The notes: generated by a model from the letters alone, not told the origin. A DNA stretch of 64,000 nt from Brotaphodocola sp003480315 (GCF_964246085.1 NZ_CAXTPD010000002.1); one strand, 5' to 3'; numbered from the stretch's first letter, positions 8,955-18,758 are shown. Translations and numbers: made by a program.

Positions 8955-9293
8955 ATGGCGGACTCCAAAGAACTACAGGAACTGTTTCACAGCTGTATGC
9001 CGCTGTTTATCGCCCTCGGAGATGAGGTCCGCTTAAACATCATCGAAGCATTGTGCATTGCCTCCCAGAACGGTCACACGGAAGGGCTGAACGTCAACGA
9101 GATCACCCGGCAGACCAATCTGTCCAGACCGGCTATCTCACATCATTTAAAGATCATGAAAAGCTGCGGACTGGTAGAAGTTACCCAGTCCGGTACTTCC
9201 AATTACTACCGTCTCACCTTTATAGACTGCACAAGGCAGCTGATGAAACTGGGTTATCTGGTCGAAGATATCTTCAGCCAGGAACAAAAATAA
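8955..9293 (+). CDS. ArsR/SmtB-family transcriptional regulator
   Basis: 112 residues from the ATG at 8955 behind AAAGGAGG. It is a winged helix with the ArsR signature LGDEVRLNIIEAL and recognition region ITRQTNLSRPAISHHLKIMKSCGLV. No CxC pair typical of As/Cd sensors is present in the DNA-binding helix; the Cys residues are scattered (CMPLF, CIASQ, SCGL, DCTRQ), so the inducer cannot be called. It heads a run of same-strand genes (DUF2508, GH13 amylase, glgB) and likely represses its own promoter through the TGAACTTAGTTCA palindrome. Confidence 0.88.
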   Translation: MADSKELQELFHSCMPLFIALGDEVRLNIIEALCIASQNGHTEGLNVNEITRQTNLSRPAISHHLKIMKSCGLVEVTQSGTSNYYRLTFIDCTRQLMKLGYLVEDIFSQEQK

Positions 9294-9352
9294 GGTCACG
9301 TATATTTTTTCCATGTATTCCAGATACTACATTCCAAAAGGAGTGTAAAGCT

Positions 9353-9589
9353 ATGAAAAACAACAGACCATTCTTCCCTGGCCGCCACCAGGCATCAGCC
9401 GGGGAAAACCTGAAACTGAAGGCCGAGATCCATCAGACACAGCAAAAAATGGAATCCCTGTTAAACCAGTTCGATCAGGTGACAGAGCCACCACTGATCG
9501 ACTGCTGTATCTACGAGCTGAATGCAGTCTGGCTCCGCTATCAGTTTCTGCTCCGGCGCTTCAAGCTTCTGGAACGGCTGGATTTTTAA
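9353..9589 (+). CDS. DUF2508 family protein
   Basis: 78 residues from the ATG at 9353 with AAGGAG 8 bases upstream. The body matches the short helical DUF2508/YaaL family: a central helix (LKAEIHQTQQKMESLLNQF) and the hallmark TEPPLIDCCIYELNAVWLRYQFLLRR. The function of the family is unknown; in many Firmicutes the gene lies next to recombination or sporulation genes, but here it follows an ArsR regulator. Cytosolic. Confidence 0.85.
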   Translation: MKNNRPFFPGRHQASAGENLKLKAEIHQTQQKMESLLNQFDQVTEPPLIDCCIYELNAVWLRYQFLLRRFKLLERLDF

Positions 9590-9625
9590 AAAACGAAACT
9601 ATGTAATCAGGAGGACTTGATATTT

Positions 9626-10960
9626 ATGGCATCATGGTATGACAAAGCAGTTTTTTATCACATTTACCCGCTGGGTATGCTGGGGGCGCCATTCGTCAAC
9701 ACCGAAGACGCCGCAGCCGACCGCTTTCCGGAACTGGACCAATGGGTTGCCCACATGGAAGCCACAGGCTGCACCGCCCTTTACATCGGACCGCTCTTTG
9801 AGTCCTCCTCCCATGGCTACGACACCCGGGATTACAGGCTTGTAGACCGCAGGCTTGGCACAAACGAAGGCTTCCGCCATTTCACGAGACTCTGCCATGA
9901 GGCAGGCATCAGGGTAGTCGTAGACGGAGTATTTAACCACACCGGCCGCGAGTTTTTCGCATTCCGGGATATTCAGAAGAACCGCGAAGGTTCCCACTAC
10001 TGCGGCTGGTACAAGGGCGTGAACTTTGGCTGGAACAGCCCTTACAACGATGGTTTCGGCTATGAAGCATGGCAGGGACATTTCGAGCTGCCCTGTCTGA
10101 ATCTGCAGAATCCGGAGGTAAAGCAGTATCTGTTCGATGTCATCCGCTTCTGGATTTCCGAATTTGACATTGACGGCATCCGTTTAGACTGCGCCAATGT
10201 CATGGATTTCGGATTCATGCAGGAGATGCGCACCCAGACCGCTTCCATGAAGCCGGATTTCTGGCTCATGGGCGAGGTGATCCACGGGGAATACGGCCGA
10301 TGGGTGAACGATGGCATGCTGCATTCCGTCACCAACTACGAATTACATAAGAGCCTGTACTCCGGGCTCAATGACCACAACTTCTTTGAGATTGCCCACA
10401 ATGTGCGGAGACTGGAAGCCATTGGCACCAGGCTTTACACCTTCCTGGACAATCACGATGAAAACCGCATTGCCAGCAAGCTAAACAAAAAAGCACATCT
10501 GCCACTGGCATGGACACTGCTCTTCACCCTTCCGGGCATTCCTTCCATCTATTATGGAGGCGAGTGGGGGCTGGAAGGCATGAGGACCCGCGAAAGCGAT
10601 GCAGCCCTGCGTCCCTGCATCACCCTGAAAGAGGGCGAAGCAAAGCACAGTGATCTTACGGACCTGATCGCAAAGCTGGCCCGCATCCACATGGAAAATC
10701 CGGAGTTTCACGGCGGACGCTATCAGGAACTGCTGCTCACCAACCGGCAGTACGCCTTCGCCAGACATGCCCAGGGAAGTATCTGCATCACCGCAGCCAA
10801 CAGTGATGACCAGGAAAGCCGCCTTTCTATCCCAGTCCCGCTGCATGCTTCCCAGGCAGAAAATCTGATGGACGGCTCCATCATTCCAGTTGAGAACGGA
10901 ACATTAAATCTTACATTACCGGGCAACAGCAGTGTTGTCTTAAAGATCAGGGAGGATTGA
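9626..10960 (+). CDS. GH13 alpha-amylase family glycosidase
   Basis: 444 residues from the ATG at 9626; AGGAGG at 9609-9614. It has no signal peptide, so it is cytoplasmic. The catalytic triad of GH13 is present: nucleophile D188 (DGIRLDCANV), acid/base E217 (LMGEVIHGE) and D278 (FLDNHDEN). Region I is DGVFNHTG near 100-107. It should hydrolyse or transfer alpha-glucan or maltodextrin chains; the exact specificity (amylase, neopullulanase or debranching) is not readable. It is followed 4 bases later by the glycogen branching enzyme, which suggests a role in glycogen or maltodextrin turnover. Confidence 0.88.
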   Translation: MASWYDKAVFYHIYPLGMLGAPFVNTEDAAADRFPELDQWVAHMEATGCTALYIGPLFESSSHGYDTRDYRLVDRRLGTNEGFRHFTRLCHEAGIRVVVDGVFNHTGREFFAFRDIQKNREGSHYCGWYKGVNFGWNSPYNDGFGYEAWQGHFELPCLNLQNPEVKQYLFDVIRFWISEFDIDGIRLDCANVMDFGFMQEMRTQTASMKPDFWLMGEVIHGEYGRWVNDGMLHSVTNYELHKSLYSGLNDHNFFEIAHNVRRLEAIGTRLYTFLDNHDENRIASKLNKKAHLPLAWTLLFTLPGIPSIYYGGEWGLEGMRTRESDAALRPCITLKEGEAKHSDLTDLIAKLARIHMENPEFHGGRYQELLLTNRQYAFARHAQGSICITAANSDDQESRLSIPVPLHASQAENLMDGSIIPVENGTLNLTLPGNSSVVLKIRED

Positions 10961-10964
10961 CCTT

Positions 10965-12884
10965 ATGGCAGTCAGAGATAAGAAAAAGCAGACCGAGACC
11001 GGCTTTATCACCGCCGGTGACCGTTACCTGTTCGGAGAAGGTACCCACTATGAGATCTACAACAAACTCGGCGCCCACCCGAAAACCTTCGATGGCAAAG
11101 ACGGCTATTATTTTGCGGTATGGGCTCCACACGCTGCATCTGTCAGCGTAGTAGGTGACTTTAATAACTGGGATCCCGATGCCTGCCCTATGCAGGTGTT
11201 GGAAACCTCCGGCATTTACGAGCGCTTTATTCCCGGTATCAAACCGGGTGAGCTTTATAAATTTGCCATCACTACCCAGACCGGCAAGGTCATTTTTAAG
11301 GCTGACCCGTTTGCCCAGTACGCCGAATACCGGCCTGGCACGGCATCCATTACTGCCTTCAACGACACGTTCCGCTGGACGGATGGCACCTGGGTACAGA
11401 AACGTGAAAACACCAACCCGCGCGAGGCAGCCATGAGCATCTATGAGGTACACCTGGGCTCCTGGAAAAAGAAAAACCGCCCGGAAAAGGACGGCTATTA
11501 TACCTATAAGGAAGCTGCCGCCGAGCTGGCCGCCTACGTGAAGGAGATGGGCTACACCCATGTAGAACTGATGGGGATTGCAGAGCATCCGTACGATGGC
11601 TCCTGGGGTTATCAGGTAACCGGCTATTATGCTCCCACCTCCCGCTATGGCACCCCGAAGGAATTCAAATATTTTGTAAACTATATGCACAAAAAAGGCA
11701 TCGGCGTCATCCTGGACTGGGTTCCGGCCCACTTCCCGCGGGATGCCCACGGCCTTGCTGATTTTGACGGACAGGCGCTCTTTGAGTACGCAGACCCGCG
11801 CAAGGGCGAACACCCGGACTGGGGTACCAAAGTCTTCGACTATGAGAAGCATGAGGTTTCCAACTTCCTCATTGCCAACGCCCTCTACTGGATCGAGCAG
11901 TTTCATGTAGATGGCCTGCGCGTGGATGCGGTAGCTTCCATGCTCTATCTCGACTACGGACGCAAGGATGGCGAGTGGGTGCCAAACCGGTACGGCGGCA
12001 ACCAGAATCTGGAAGCCATTGAATTTTTCCGTCACTTAAACACGGTTGTGGTCCAGCGCGGCCACGGCGCCATGGTCATTGCCGAGGAATCCACTGCATG
12101 GCCGTTAGTCACCCACGACCCGAAGGAGGGCGGGCTGGGCTTCACCTTTAAATGGAACATGGGCTGGATGCACGATTTCCTGGAGTATATGAAGCTGGAC
12201 CCATACTTCCGCAAATTCAATCACCATAAGATGACCTTCGGTCTCACCTACTTTAACAGCGAGAACTTTATTCTGGTACTTTCCCATGATGAAGTGGTCC
12301 ACTTAAAATGTTCCATGATCAACAAAATGCCCGGCCTCTTTGGTGATAAATTTGCCAATCTGAAAGCCGGCTACACCTTCATGCTGGGACATCCGGGCAA
12401 GAAGCTTCTGTTCATGGGACAGGATTTCGGCCAGCTTCACGAGTGGGATGAAAAGGTTAGTCTGGACTGGCACCTGACTGAAGAAGACCTGCATAAGGAC
12501 CTGCAGAATTATGTGCGCGACCTGTTACATATTTATCAGAAATACCCGGCACTTTATGAATCCGATGATGACTGGGACGGTTTTTCCTGGATCAATGCCA
12601 ACGACGGAGACCGGAGCATTTACAGCTTCGTGCGCTACGCGAAGAACCACAAAAAGAGTCTCCTGTTCGTATGTAACTTCACACCGGTAGCACGGCCGGA
12701 TTACCGGGTCGGCGTTCCGAAACGCGGCAATTATACCGTAATCCTTGATAACGAGCACGGTGCTTACAAAACCGGAGAGAAGGCTCCGGTCTTAAAAGCA
12801 GTCAAATCCGAGTGCGACGGCCAGCCATATTCCGTATCCCTGCCGCTGCCAGCATACGGAACTGCAATCCTTCGCTTCTCATAA
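10965..12884 (+). CDS. glgB: 1,4-alpha-glucan branching enzyme
   Basis: 639 residues. An N-terminal CBM48 domain (about 40-130, including VVGDFNNWDP) is followed by the GH13 barrel. Catalytic residues are D321 (VDGLRVDAVA), E374 in VIAEEST and D442 (LSHDEVVH). YGGNQNLEAI and the MGWMHD loop are typical of GlgB. The enzyme introduces alpha-1,6 branches into glycogen. It is translated right behind the GH13 hydrolase (GGGAGG in the upstream stop region). No glgA, glgC or glgP lies in the window. No terminator is obvious after it. Confidence 0.95.
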   Translation: MAVRDKKKQTETGFITAGDRYLFGEGTHYEIYNKLGAHPKTFDGKDGYYFAVWAPHAASVSVVGDFNNWDPDACPMQVLETSGIYERFIPGIKPGELYKFAITTQTGKVIFKADPFAQYAEYRPGTASITAFNDTFRWTDGTWVQKRENTNPREAAMSIYEVHLGSWKKKNRPEKDGYYTYKEAAAELAAYVKEMGYTHVELMGIAEHPYDGSWGYQVTGYYAPTSRYGTPKEFKYFVNYMHKKGIGVILDWVPAHFPRDAHGLADFDGQALFEYADPRKGEHPDWGTKVFDYEKHEVSNFLIANALYWIEQFHVDGLRVDAVASMLYLDYGRKDGEWVPNRYGGNQNLEAIEFFRHLNTVVVQRGHGAMVIAEESTAWPLVTHDPKEGGLGFTFKWNMGWMHDFLEYMKLDPYFRKFNHHKMTFGLTYFNSENFILVLSHDEVVHLKCSMINKMPGLFGDKFANLKAGYTFMLGHPGKKLLFMGQDFGQLHEWDEKVSLDWHLTEEDLHKDLQNYVRDLLHIYQKYPALYESDDDWDGFSWINANDGDRSIYSFVRYAKNHKKSLLFVCNFTPVARPDYRVGVPKRGNYTVILDNEHGAYKTGEKAPVLKAVKSECDGQPYSVSLPLPAYGTAILRFS

Positions 12885-12959
12885 CACCCAACAACCAGAT
12901 ACCGTCAGCAGCGGATACAAACAGGCCTCGCATTTCGTTAAAATATTATCACAAAGTTG

Positions 12960-12988
12960 GTGACATTCTTCCAGCTTTGTAGTAAAAT
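12960..12988 (+). promoter_or_regulatory. Promoter of the APH-fold kinase gene
   Basis: GTGACA (12960-12965), a 17-base spacer and TAAAAT (12983-12988), 80 bases before the ATG at 13068. Confidence 0.6.
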
Positions 12989-13067
12989 AGGAACCGACCT
13001 ATTGATGATCCGATTAGCAAACCTGACGGCAAGCATCAGTAACACAATTAAGGAAGGAGAGTTTCGT

Positions 13068-13820
13068 ATGGCAAGAGCATTAATTTCCAAAAACGCGACC
13101 AAAAGTGTCTATCGCGATGGCGATAAAGCAGTAAAAGTTTTCTGCAAGGGTTTCCCGAAAGCAGAGGTTTTAAACGAAGCTTTGATCAGCGCACGAGTTG
13201 AGGCCATTGGCGGCATCAACATTCCGTCCGTTCAGGCAGTCTCTGTCGAAGAAGACGGCTGCTGGTCCATTACCAGGGACTACATCGAAGGAAAGACACT
13301 CACAGAGCTTATGAAGGAAAATCCGGATAAGCGCGATGAATATCTGAATCAGATGGTTGAACTGCAGCTGATGATTCATTCCAAGACCTGTCCATTACTG
13401 AACAAGTTAAAAGACAAAATGGCGCGGCAGATCTCTGAGATGGAAGAATTAGATCCTGTCAACCGTTACGATCTTCTTACCCGCCTTGACAGCACCCCGA
13501 AGCACATCAAACTGTGCCATGGAGATTTCCAGCCAGACAACATCATCGTGAAGGAAGACGGCACCATGTATGTAGTTGACTGGGTTCACGCAACCCAGGG
13601 CAATGCCAGCGCAGATGTAGCCAGAACCTATCTTCTGTTCTGTCTGTCCGATCAGGCAGCAGCAGACAAGTACATGGATCTGTTCTGCGAGAAAACCGGT
13701 ACCGCCAAACGCTATGTACAGCAATGGCTGCCTCTGGTAGCTGCAGCACAGCTCACGAAGAAACGTCCGGAAGAACAGGAACTGCTTCAAAGCTGGCTGA
13801 ACGTATGTGATTATCAGTAG
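13068..13820 (+). CDS. Aminoglycoside phosphotransferase-fold (APH/choline kinase-like) kinase
   Basis: 250 residues from the ATG at 13068 (GGAAGGAGAG upstream). Brenner motif HGDFQPDNII at 151-160 with catalytic D153 and N158, and the metal-binding DW at D171. The N-lobe carries a GDKAVKVF Lys. The ATP-dependent small-molecule kinase fold is clear, but the substrate is not; resistance is not implied. The family includes choline, fructosamine and hydroxyalkyl kinases as well as drug kinases. It is a single gene with its own promoter and terminator. Confidence 0.82.
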   Translation: MARALISKNATKSVYRDGDKAVKVFCKGFPKAEVLNEALISARVEAIGGINIPSVQAVSVEEDGCWSITRDYIEGKTLTELMKENPDKRDEYLNQMVELQLMIHSKTCPLLNKLKDKMARQISEMEELDPVNRYDLLTRLDSTPKHIKLCHGDFQPDNIIVKEDGTMYVVDWVHATQGNASADVARTYLLFCLSDQAAADKYMDLFCEKTGTAKRYVQQWLPLVAAAQLTKKRPEEQELLQSWLNVCDYQ

Positions 13821-13829
13821 GTCAAAAGA

Positions 13830-13864
13830 TAAGGGTCTTGCCGATTGCGGTAAGGCCCTTTTTG
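13830..13864 (+). terminator. Rho-independent terminator
   Basis: AAGGGTCTTGCC / GGTAAGGCCCTT stem followed by TTTTT, 10 bases after the kinase stop. Confidence 0.88.
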
Positions 13865-13955
13865 ATATATACTAAGAGATGTGACGCTGCCGTACCGCAC
13901 GTATGCGGCAGTCCGACGCAAGTACCATACGCATACCCGCCAAAGGAGGACAATC

Positions 13956-14651
13956 ATGCAGACTATTTTAGTATGCGACGACGATAAAGAAATCGTTGAT
14001 GCGATAGATATTTACCTGACCGGCGAAGGCTTTCACATCTTGAAAGCCTATGACGGTTACGATGCTTTGAAAATTTTAGAAACAGAACACGCTGACCTTA
14101 TGATCATCGATGTCATGATGCCGGGCCTGGATGGCATACGCACCACGTTAAAGGTACGTGAGACCAGCAGTATCCCCATCATTATCCTCTCCGCGAAATC
14201 CGAAGATTCCGACAAGATCCTTGGCTTAAACATCGGTGCAGATGATTACCTGTCCAAACCATTTAACCCGCTGGAGCTGGTTGCCCGCGTCAAATCCCAG
14301 CTTCGCCGCTATACACAGCTCGGCAACTTAAACCAAAGCAGCAATGAAAACGTATACAAATGCGGCGGCCTTACCATCAACGATGATACCAAGGAAGTAT
14401 TTGTGGATGACGAACCAATTAAACTGACTCCCATCGAATACAACATTCTGCTACTGCTCACCAAAAATGCCGGCAAGGTTTTCTCCATCGATGAGATCTA
14501 CAAGCAGATCTGGAACGAGGAGGCCATTGGTGCCGACAACACGGTTGCCGTACATATCCGCCACATCCGCGAAAAGATTGAGATCAATCCGCGGGAGCCG
14601 CGCTACTTAAAGGTAGTCTGGGGCGTTGGCTACAAAATCGAAAAACAGTAG
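13956..14651 (+). CDS. OmpR/PhoB-family response regulator
   Basis: 231 residues from the ATG at 13956 (CAAAGGAGG upstream). The receiver domain has the acidic pocket D8-D10 and phosphoacceptor D52 (LMIIDVMMPG), with the conserved Lys in DDYLSKPFNP. The C-terminal winged helix includes KLTPIEYNILLLL and VAVHIRHIREKIE, ending in VVWGVGYKIE. Closest in style to VanR-type regulators. Nine bases separate it from its sensor kinase. Confidence 0.95.
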   Translation: MQTILVCDDDKEIVDAIDIYLTGEGFHILKAYDGYDALKILETEHADLMIIDVMMPGLDGIRTTLKVRETSSIPIIILSAKSEDSDKILGLNIGADDYLSKPFNPLELVARVKSQLRRYTQLGNLNQSSNENVYKCGGLTINDDTKEVFVDDEPIKLTPIEYNILLLLTKNAGKVFSIDEIYKQIWNEEAIGADNTVAVHIRHIREKIEINPREPRYLKVVWGVGYKIEKQ

Positions 14652-14660
14652 GAGCTGCCC

Positions 14661-16970
14661 ATGAGACTGAAAGATTATTCCATGCGGATCAAAAAGAACA
14701 TTGCTGTGTTTCTGCACATCCTGTTTTTGTTCATGGCTATTCTCTCCATCAGCGTTATGTACTTAAACACGAATATTGGTTCCGGCATGTCCTGGATCCT
14801 AGACCGCAAATATGATGATTCCGCAGCCTTTCGCCAGCAGTTCCAGGCGGATCTGGATCACGTTTTCAAATATGTTGCCTACCGCGACGTCTTTGAGACA
14901 GACGGCAATCTGGATCTCTCCAAAGAAATGTTTGCCGTCAGCCGCGACAACGGCCCGGAGATCACCTACACTCTGGAAGAGGTCCTGCGTTACGCCAAAA
15001 GCCAGGGATTTTACTTAAATGACCAGTTTGAGGTCGTCAATGATCTCTTTATCTATGATGATGCCTCCACAACAAAAGACCAGCTGGTATACTGGCGCGC
15101 CTACGATCCCAACGCCACCTTAAAGGAACCGGGCGATGCGTTCTCTTCCCTGCTGGATCTGTCCCGGGAGGTATTAAACTGCTTAAGTGAATATTACATT
15201 GTAAACTACCGTCTGCTATCGAATCCGTCCAACTTCCGATTCCGGATCGATTATCTGGATGATGAGACTGTAGTCTCAGAGTATTCCAACGCAGGAGATT
15301 TGACCGATGCCCAGTTAAAGTCCCTGGGCCGTTACTGCTCTGTGGACAGCAGTTCCATTCTCATTGACAGCAATCTGGATGAACTTCCCAAAAATGTCAT
15401 GACCCAGCTGGAGCAGCTGAACGCAAATGACGCAGACCGGTACCACATGACGGTTGCCGTAGATACCCAATATGATGCAGACGATGTATACGCCCGGCAG
15501 GCCGCCGATTACCGCCATCTGCGCAGCCGCTTCGTTGAGGCCATGTTCAGCCTGACTATCGGCATCATTGGCTGCCTGGTGACACTGTACTACCTGATCC
15601 TGGTATCCGGTTACCGCACAGAAGACCGTACTAGTCCGTACCTGCATGGCTTTGACATGATCACCACCGAAAGCGGGATCCTGCTGACAGCAGTCAGCAC
15701 CATGTTCATGCTATTTCTGGGAGAGAAGATTGGTTATCCGCTGATCCATCTTGTTGCCCGGACTGAAGACTGGGGCTTTGCCGAGCGGATGATGCGGGCC
15801 ATGATCATCTACGGCTGCTGTATGACCGGCGCATTCAGCATGCTGCGGCGCTACAAGAGCCGCCAGCTGGGGACAAACAGTATGCTTCACCATTTCCTCA
15901 AAAATCTGAACCTGTATTTTGCAGACCATACCTACTCCCGGCGGCTCTTCTGCCTGTTTACTGCCTTTCTTGCAGCACAGGCCATCGGCATCAGCCTGAT
16001 CGCTGTATGTGTCTGCTTACGGTCCCATATGTCCGCAAAGATTATCGGCATCATCACGCTCCTCCTGCTGGTCGGTCTGGATTACAAGACCTTTCACCGA
16101 CTGTTCCTGCAGTCCCAGCAGGAAGACCAGATTGCAGATGCCATCACAAAAATTGCGGGCGGTGACACTAGCTATCAGATGAATCTGGCCGGTCTGGAGG
16201 GAAAGGAACTGAGAGTCGGCAACATGATCAACAGCATCGGAACCGGACTGGAGCGTGCCCTTCAGGAGCAGGTCAGGAGCGAACGCTTAAAAGCCGACCT
16301 GATCACAAACGTATCCCACGATATCAAGACCCCGCTCACTTCTATTATTAACTATGTAGACCTGCTGAAGAGGGAACAGATTCCGGGGGAACGCGCCCGG
16401 GAATACTTAAAAGTCCTGGATCAGAAATCCCAGCGTTTAAAAAATCTGACCGAAGACCTGGTGGAAGCCTCCAAGGCAAGCTCCGGAAATGTCAAGCTGG
16501 AGATGACCACTCTGGACATTGTAGAAATGATCTGGCAGACCAACGGCGAATTTGAAGAGAAATTTGCTACCCGAAGCCTGGAGTTGGTGTCCACACTGCC
16601 GGAAAGCAGCATTCTCATCGAGGCAGATGGGCGTCACCTCTGGCGTGTTCTCGAAAATGTCTACAACAACGCGTTCAAATACGCCATGGAACACACCCGG
16701 GTCTACACTGACCTGAAACTGAAAGACGACAAAGTTTACTTTACGATTAAAAACATATCCGCAAACCCGTTAAACGTACAGGGTGATGAACTTACTGAGC
16801 GATTTGTCCGCGGAGATGTCTCCCGCACCACCGAAGGAAGCGGCCTCGGCCTCTCCATTGCCCAGAGCCTCACAAAGCTCCAGGGTGGAACCTTCGAGAT
16901 CTTAATTGATGGAGATCTGTTCAAGGTGCGCGTGGGATTTGGGATTAAAAAACCAGATCAGACGGCATGA
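14661..16970 (+). CDS. Large membrane sensor histidine kinase (VanS-like transmitter)
   Basis: 769 residues. One N-terminal helix (NIAVFLHILFLFMAILSISVMYL) is followed by an extracytoplasmic region of about 250 residues, then a block of about five or six more helices (about 295-480), a HAMP-like linker (IADAITKIAGGDTSYQMNL), the phosphoacceptor H553 in NVSHDIKTPLTSI, an N box (NVYNNAFKYAM) and the G box GSGLGLS near 726-732. The sensor half is longer and has more helices than a VanS kinase; no known sensory domain is recognised. Partner: the response regulator just upstream. Confidence 0.92.
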   Translation: MRLKDYSMRIKKNIAVFLHILFLFMAILSISVMYLNTNIGSGMSWILDRKYDDSAAFRQQFQADLDHVFKYVAYRDVFETDGNLDLSKEMFAVSRDNGPEITYTLEEVLRYAKSQGFYLNDQFEVVNDLFIYDDASTTKDQLVYWRAYDPNATLKEPGDAFSSLLDLSREVLNCLSEYYIVNYRLLSNPSNFRFRIDYLDDETVVSEYSNAGDLTDAQLKSLGRYCSVDSSSILIDSNLDELPKNVMTQLEQLNANDADRYHMTVAVDTQYDADDVYARQAADYRHLRSRFVEAMFSLTIGIIGCLVTLYYLILVSGYRTEDRTSPYLHGFDMITTESGILLTAVSTMFMLFLGEKIGYPLIHLVARTEDWGFAERMMRAMIIYGCCMTGAFSMLRRYKSRQLGTNSMLHHFLKNLNLYFADHTYSRRLFCLFTAFLAAQAIGISLIAVCVCLRSHMSAKIIGIITLLLLVGLDYKTFHRLFLQSQQEDQIADAITKIAGGDTSYQMNLAGLEGKELRVGNMINSIGTGLERALQEQVRSERLKADLITNVSHDIKTPLTSIINYVDLLKREQIPGERAREYLKVLDQKSQRLKNLTEDLVEASKASSGNVKLEMTTLDIVEMIWQTNGEFEEKFATRSLELVSTLPESSILIEADGRHLWRVLENVYNNAFKYAMEHTRVYTDLKLKDDKVYFTIKNISANPLNVQGDELTERFVRGDVSRTTEGSGLGLSIAQSLTKLQGGTFEILIDGDLFKVRVGFGIKKPDQTA

Positions 16971-16986
16971 GCTATCTGAGTTCAAA

Positions 16987-17024
16987 AAAGACGCAGGCCA
17001 CATATTTTGTGACTTGCGTCTTTC
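16987..17024. terminator. Bidirectional terminator between the kinase and cstA
   Basis: AAAGACGCA (16988-16996) pairs with TGCGTCTTT (17015-17023), extended by CCACA/TGTG bases, with T-rich runs on both strands (TTTTTT on the minus side). It serves both convergent transcripts. Confidence 0.85.
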
Positions 17025-17048
17025 TTGTATTTACGATTCTATATACTC

Positions 17049-18758
17049 TTACGCATTCTTTACCTGCGCGTTCTTCACACCCTTCTTCTGAAACAATTCC
17101 TTCCCAGATGTGTACACAATGATGATACCCAGTACCATTAACAGGATCGCAATGATCAGCTGTAAGCCTTCTACCATGAAGACTGCGGTACCTGCACCGA
17201 AAGCATGTACCAGGGCGATGGTTCTCTCAACCAGTGCGGTAAAGGTAACGCACAGCATGATGATGAGCGGTGGGAACAGGGTTTTGTTCTCTCTTCCGGT
17301 TACCTTTAAGAATACACACAGGGTGATGAGTACCAGAGCACTTAACAGCTGGTTTGCACTGCCGAACAGCGGCCAGATGTTGGAATAACCAATCTTGGTT
17401 AAGATAAAGCCACAGGCCAGGGTTACCACAGTGGAAAAGTACTTATTGCAAAGAAGCTTTCTCCAGCCCTCTGCATGCTCCATATCATCAGCAGAGAACA
17501 GTTCCTGGAAGGACATACGTCCGATACGTGCCACGGAATCCAGGCTGGTTAAAGCCAGGGCAGATACACACATGGTCATAAAGCACTGTGCTACATAAAC
17601 CGGGATACCAAACATCTCCAGGAAGCCTGCAACACCTGCAGAGAAGATCTGGAACGGAGTTCCGGTTGCTGCGGTACCATCTGCTGCAGCTGCCGCACCG
17701 GCTACACATAATGCCAGAACAGCCAGCAGGCTCTCTAATACCATGGCGCCATAACCAACCTTCAGCATATCCTTCTCATTGGAAACCGTCTTGGAAGAGG
17801 TTCCGGAAGATACCAGGCTGTGGAATCCGGAAACCGCGCCGCACGCTACGGTTACAAACAGGATCGGGAACATATCGCCCATCTTGGCATTCTTAAATCC
17901 GGTGTAAGCCGGAAGGTTCATGGTCGGATGCGCAACCACCAGGCCAACAACAGCACCGATGATCATGCCTGCAAACATGAAGGTGGTCATGAAATCACGC
18001 GGCTGCATTAAGAGCCACATCGGCATAACAGCTGCCAGGAAGATGTAAGCAAAAGTCAGATAAGACCAGGTGTCTTTACCAGCTACAACCGGGAATGCCA
18101 TACCGATTGCAAATGCTGCAACGGTGCATGCCAGTCCGGCCAGAGTCTCTTTCCAGCCGGTCAGATGAAGATGCTTCTGAATGACACCAAATACCATGGC
18201 AAATACAATGAACATCAGGGAGATGGAACCTGCCGCGCCGTTGGTCTGTGCCGCCGGGGAAAGGGAGGTCACACCATCTGCTACAGTGTAAGCATTGAAC
18301 GTACCTGCAACCATATCAGCGAATGCTGCGATAACAATTAAAGTAAACAGCCAGCAGAACAGAAGGAACAGCTTCCGTCCGGTCTTGCCGATGTATTTCT
18401 CGATCAGAAGTCCCATGGACTTACCTTCATTCTTGACACTGGCATACAGTGCGCCGAAGTCGGTTACCGCACCGAAGAAGATGCCGCCAAGGATAACCCA
18501 CAGAAGCACCGGAACCCATCCGAATGCAGCTGCCTGAATGGCACCGGTGACAGGGCCTGCGCCTGCGATGGAGGAAAACTGATGTGCGAAAACAGTCCAG
18601 CCGTCGGTCGGCACATAATCCTGTCCATCCTCTAAAGCAACTGCCGGGGTTTTGGCCTTCGGGTCGATCCCCCATTTCTTTGCCAGCCAGCGGCCGTAAA
18701 ACGTGTATCCGCAGAACAGACACACAGCTGCGATTAATACTATAACAAGTGTATTCAT
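17049..18758 (-). CDS. cstA: CstA-family carbon starvation / pyruvate or peptide transporter
   Basis: 569 residues from the ATG at 18758 (GAGAGGAGAG upstream). It is a polytopic membrane protein with the CstA hallmarks FAHQFSSIAGAGPVTGAIQAAAFGW (about 45-70) and FHSLVSSGTSSKTV, and many hydrophobic helices to the C-terminus, where a basic tail follows. Members import pyruvate or peptides in other bacteria; the substrate here is not known. The leader is a T-box (18792-19157), so expression should respond to an uncharged tRNA, which favours an amino acid or peptide substrate over pyruvate. Confidence 0.9.
   Translation of the reverse strand: MNTLVIVLIAAVCLFCGYTFYGRWLAKKWGIDPKAKTPAVALEDGQDYVPTDGWTVFAHQFSSIAGAGPVTGAIQAAAFGWVPVLLWVILGGIFFGAVTDFGALYASVKNEGKSMGLLIEKYIGKTGRKLFLLFCWLFTLIVIAAFADMVAGTFNAYTVADGVTSLSPAAQTNGAAGSISLMFIVFAMVFGVIQKHLHLTGWKETLAGLACTVAAFAIGMAFPVVAGKDTWSYLTFAYIFLAAVMPMWLLMQPRDFMTTFMFAGMIIGAVVGLVVAHPTMNLPAYTGFKNAKMGDMFPILFVTVACGAVSGFHSLVSSGTSSKTVSNEKDMLKVGYGAMVLESLLAVLALCVAGAAAAADGTAATGTPFQIFSAGVAGFLEMFGIPVYVAQCFMTMCVSALALTSLDSVARIGRMSFQELFSADDMEHAEGWRKLLCNKYFSTVVTLACGFILTKIGYSNIWPLFGSANQLLSALVLITLCVFLKVTGRENKTLFPPLIIMLCVTFTALVERTIALVHAFGAGTAVFMVEGLQLIIAILLMVLGIIIVYTSGKELFQKKGVKNAQVKNA

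Noticed and set aside
10947..12035. Open frame of about 362 codons on the minus strand across glgB
   Set aside because: Antisense to a gene with all catalytic motifs; its length follows from codon bias in glgB.
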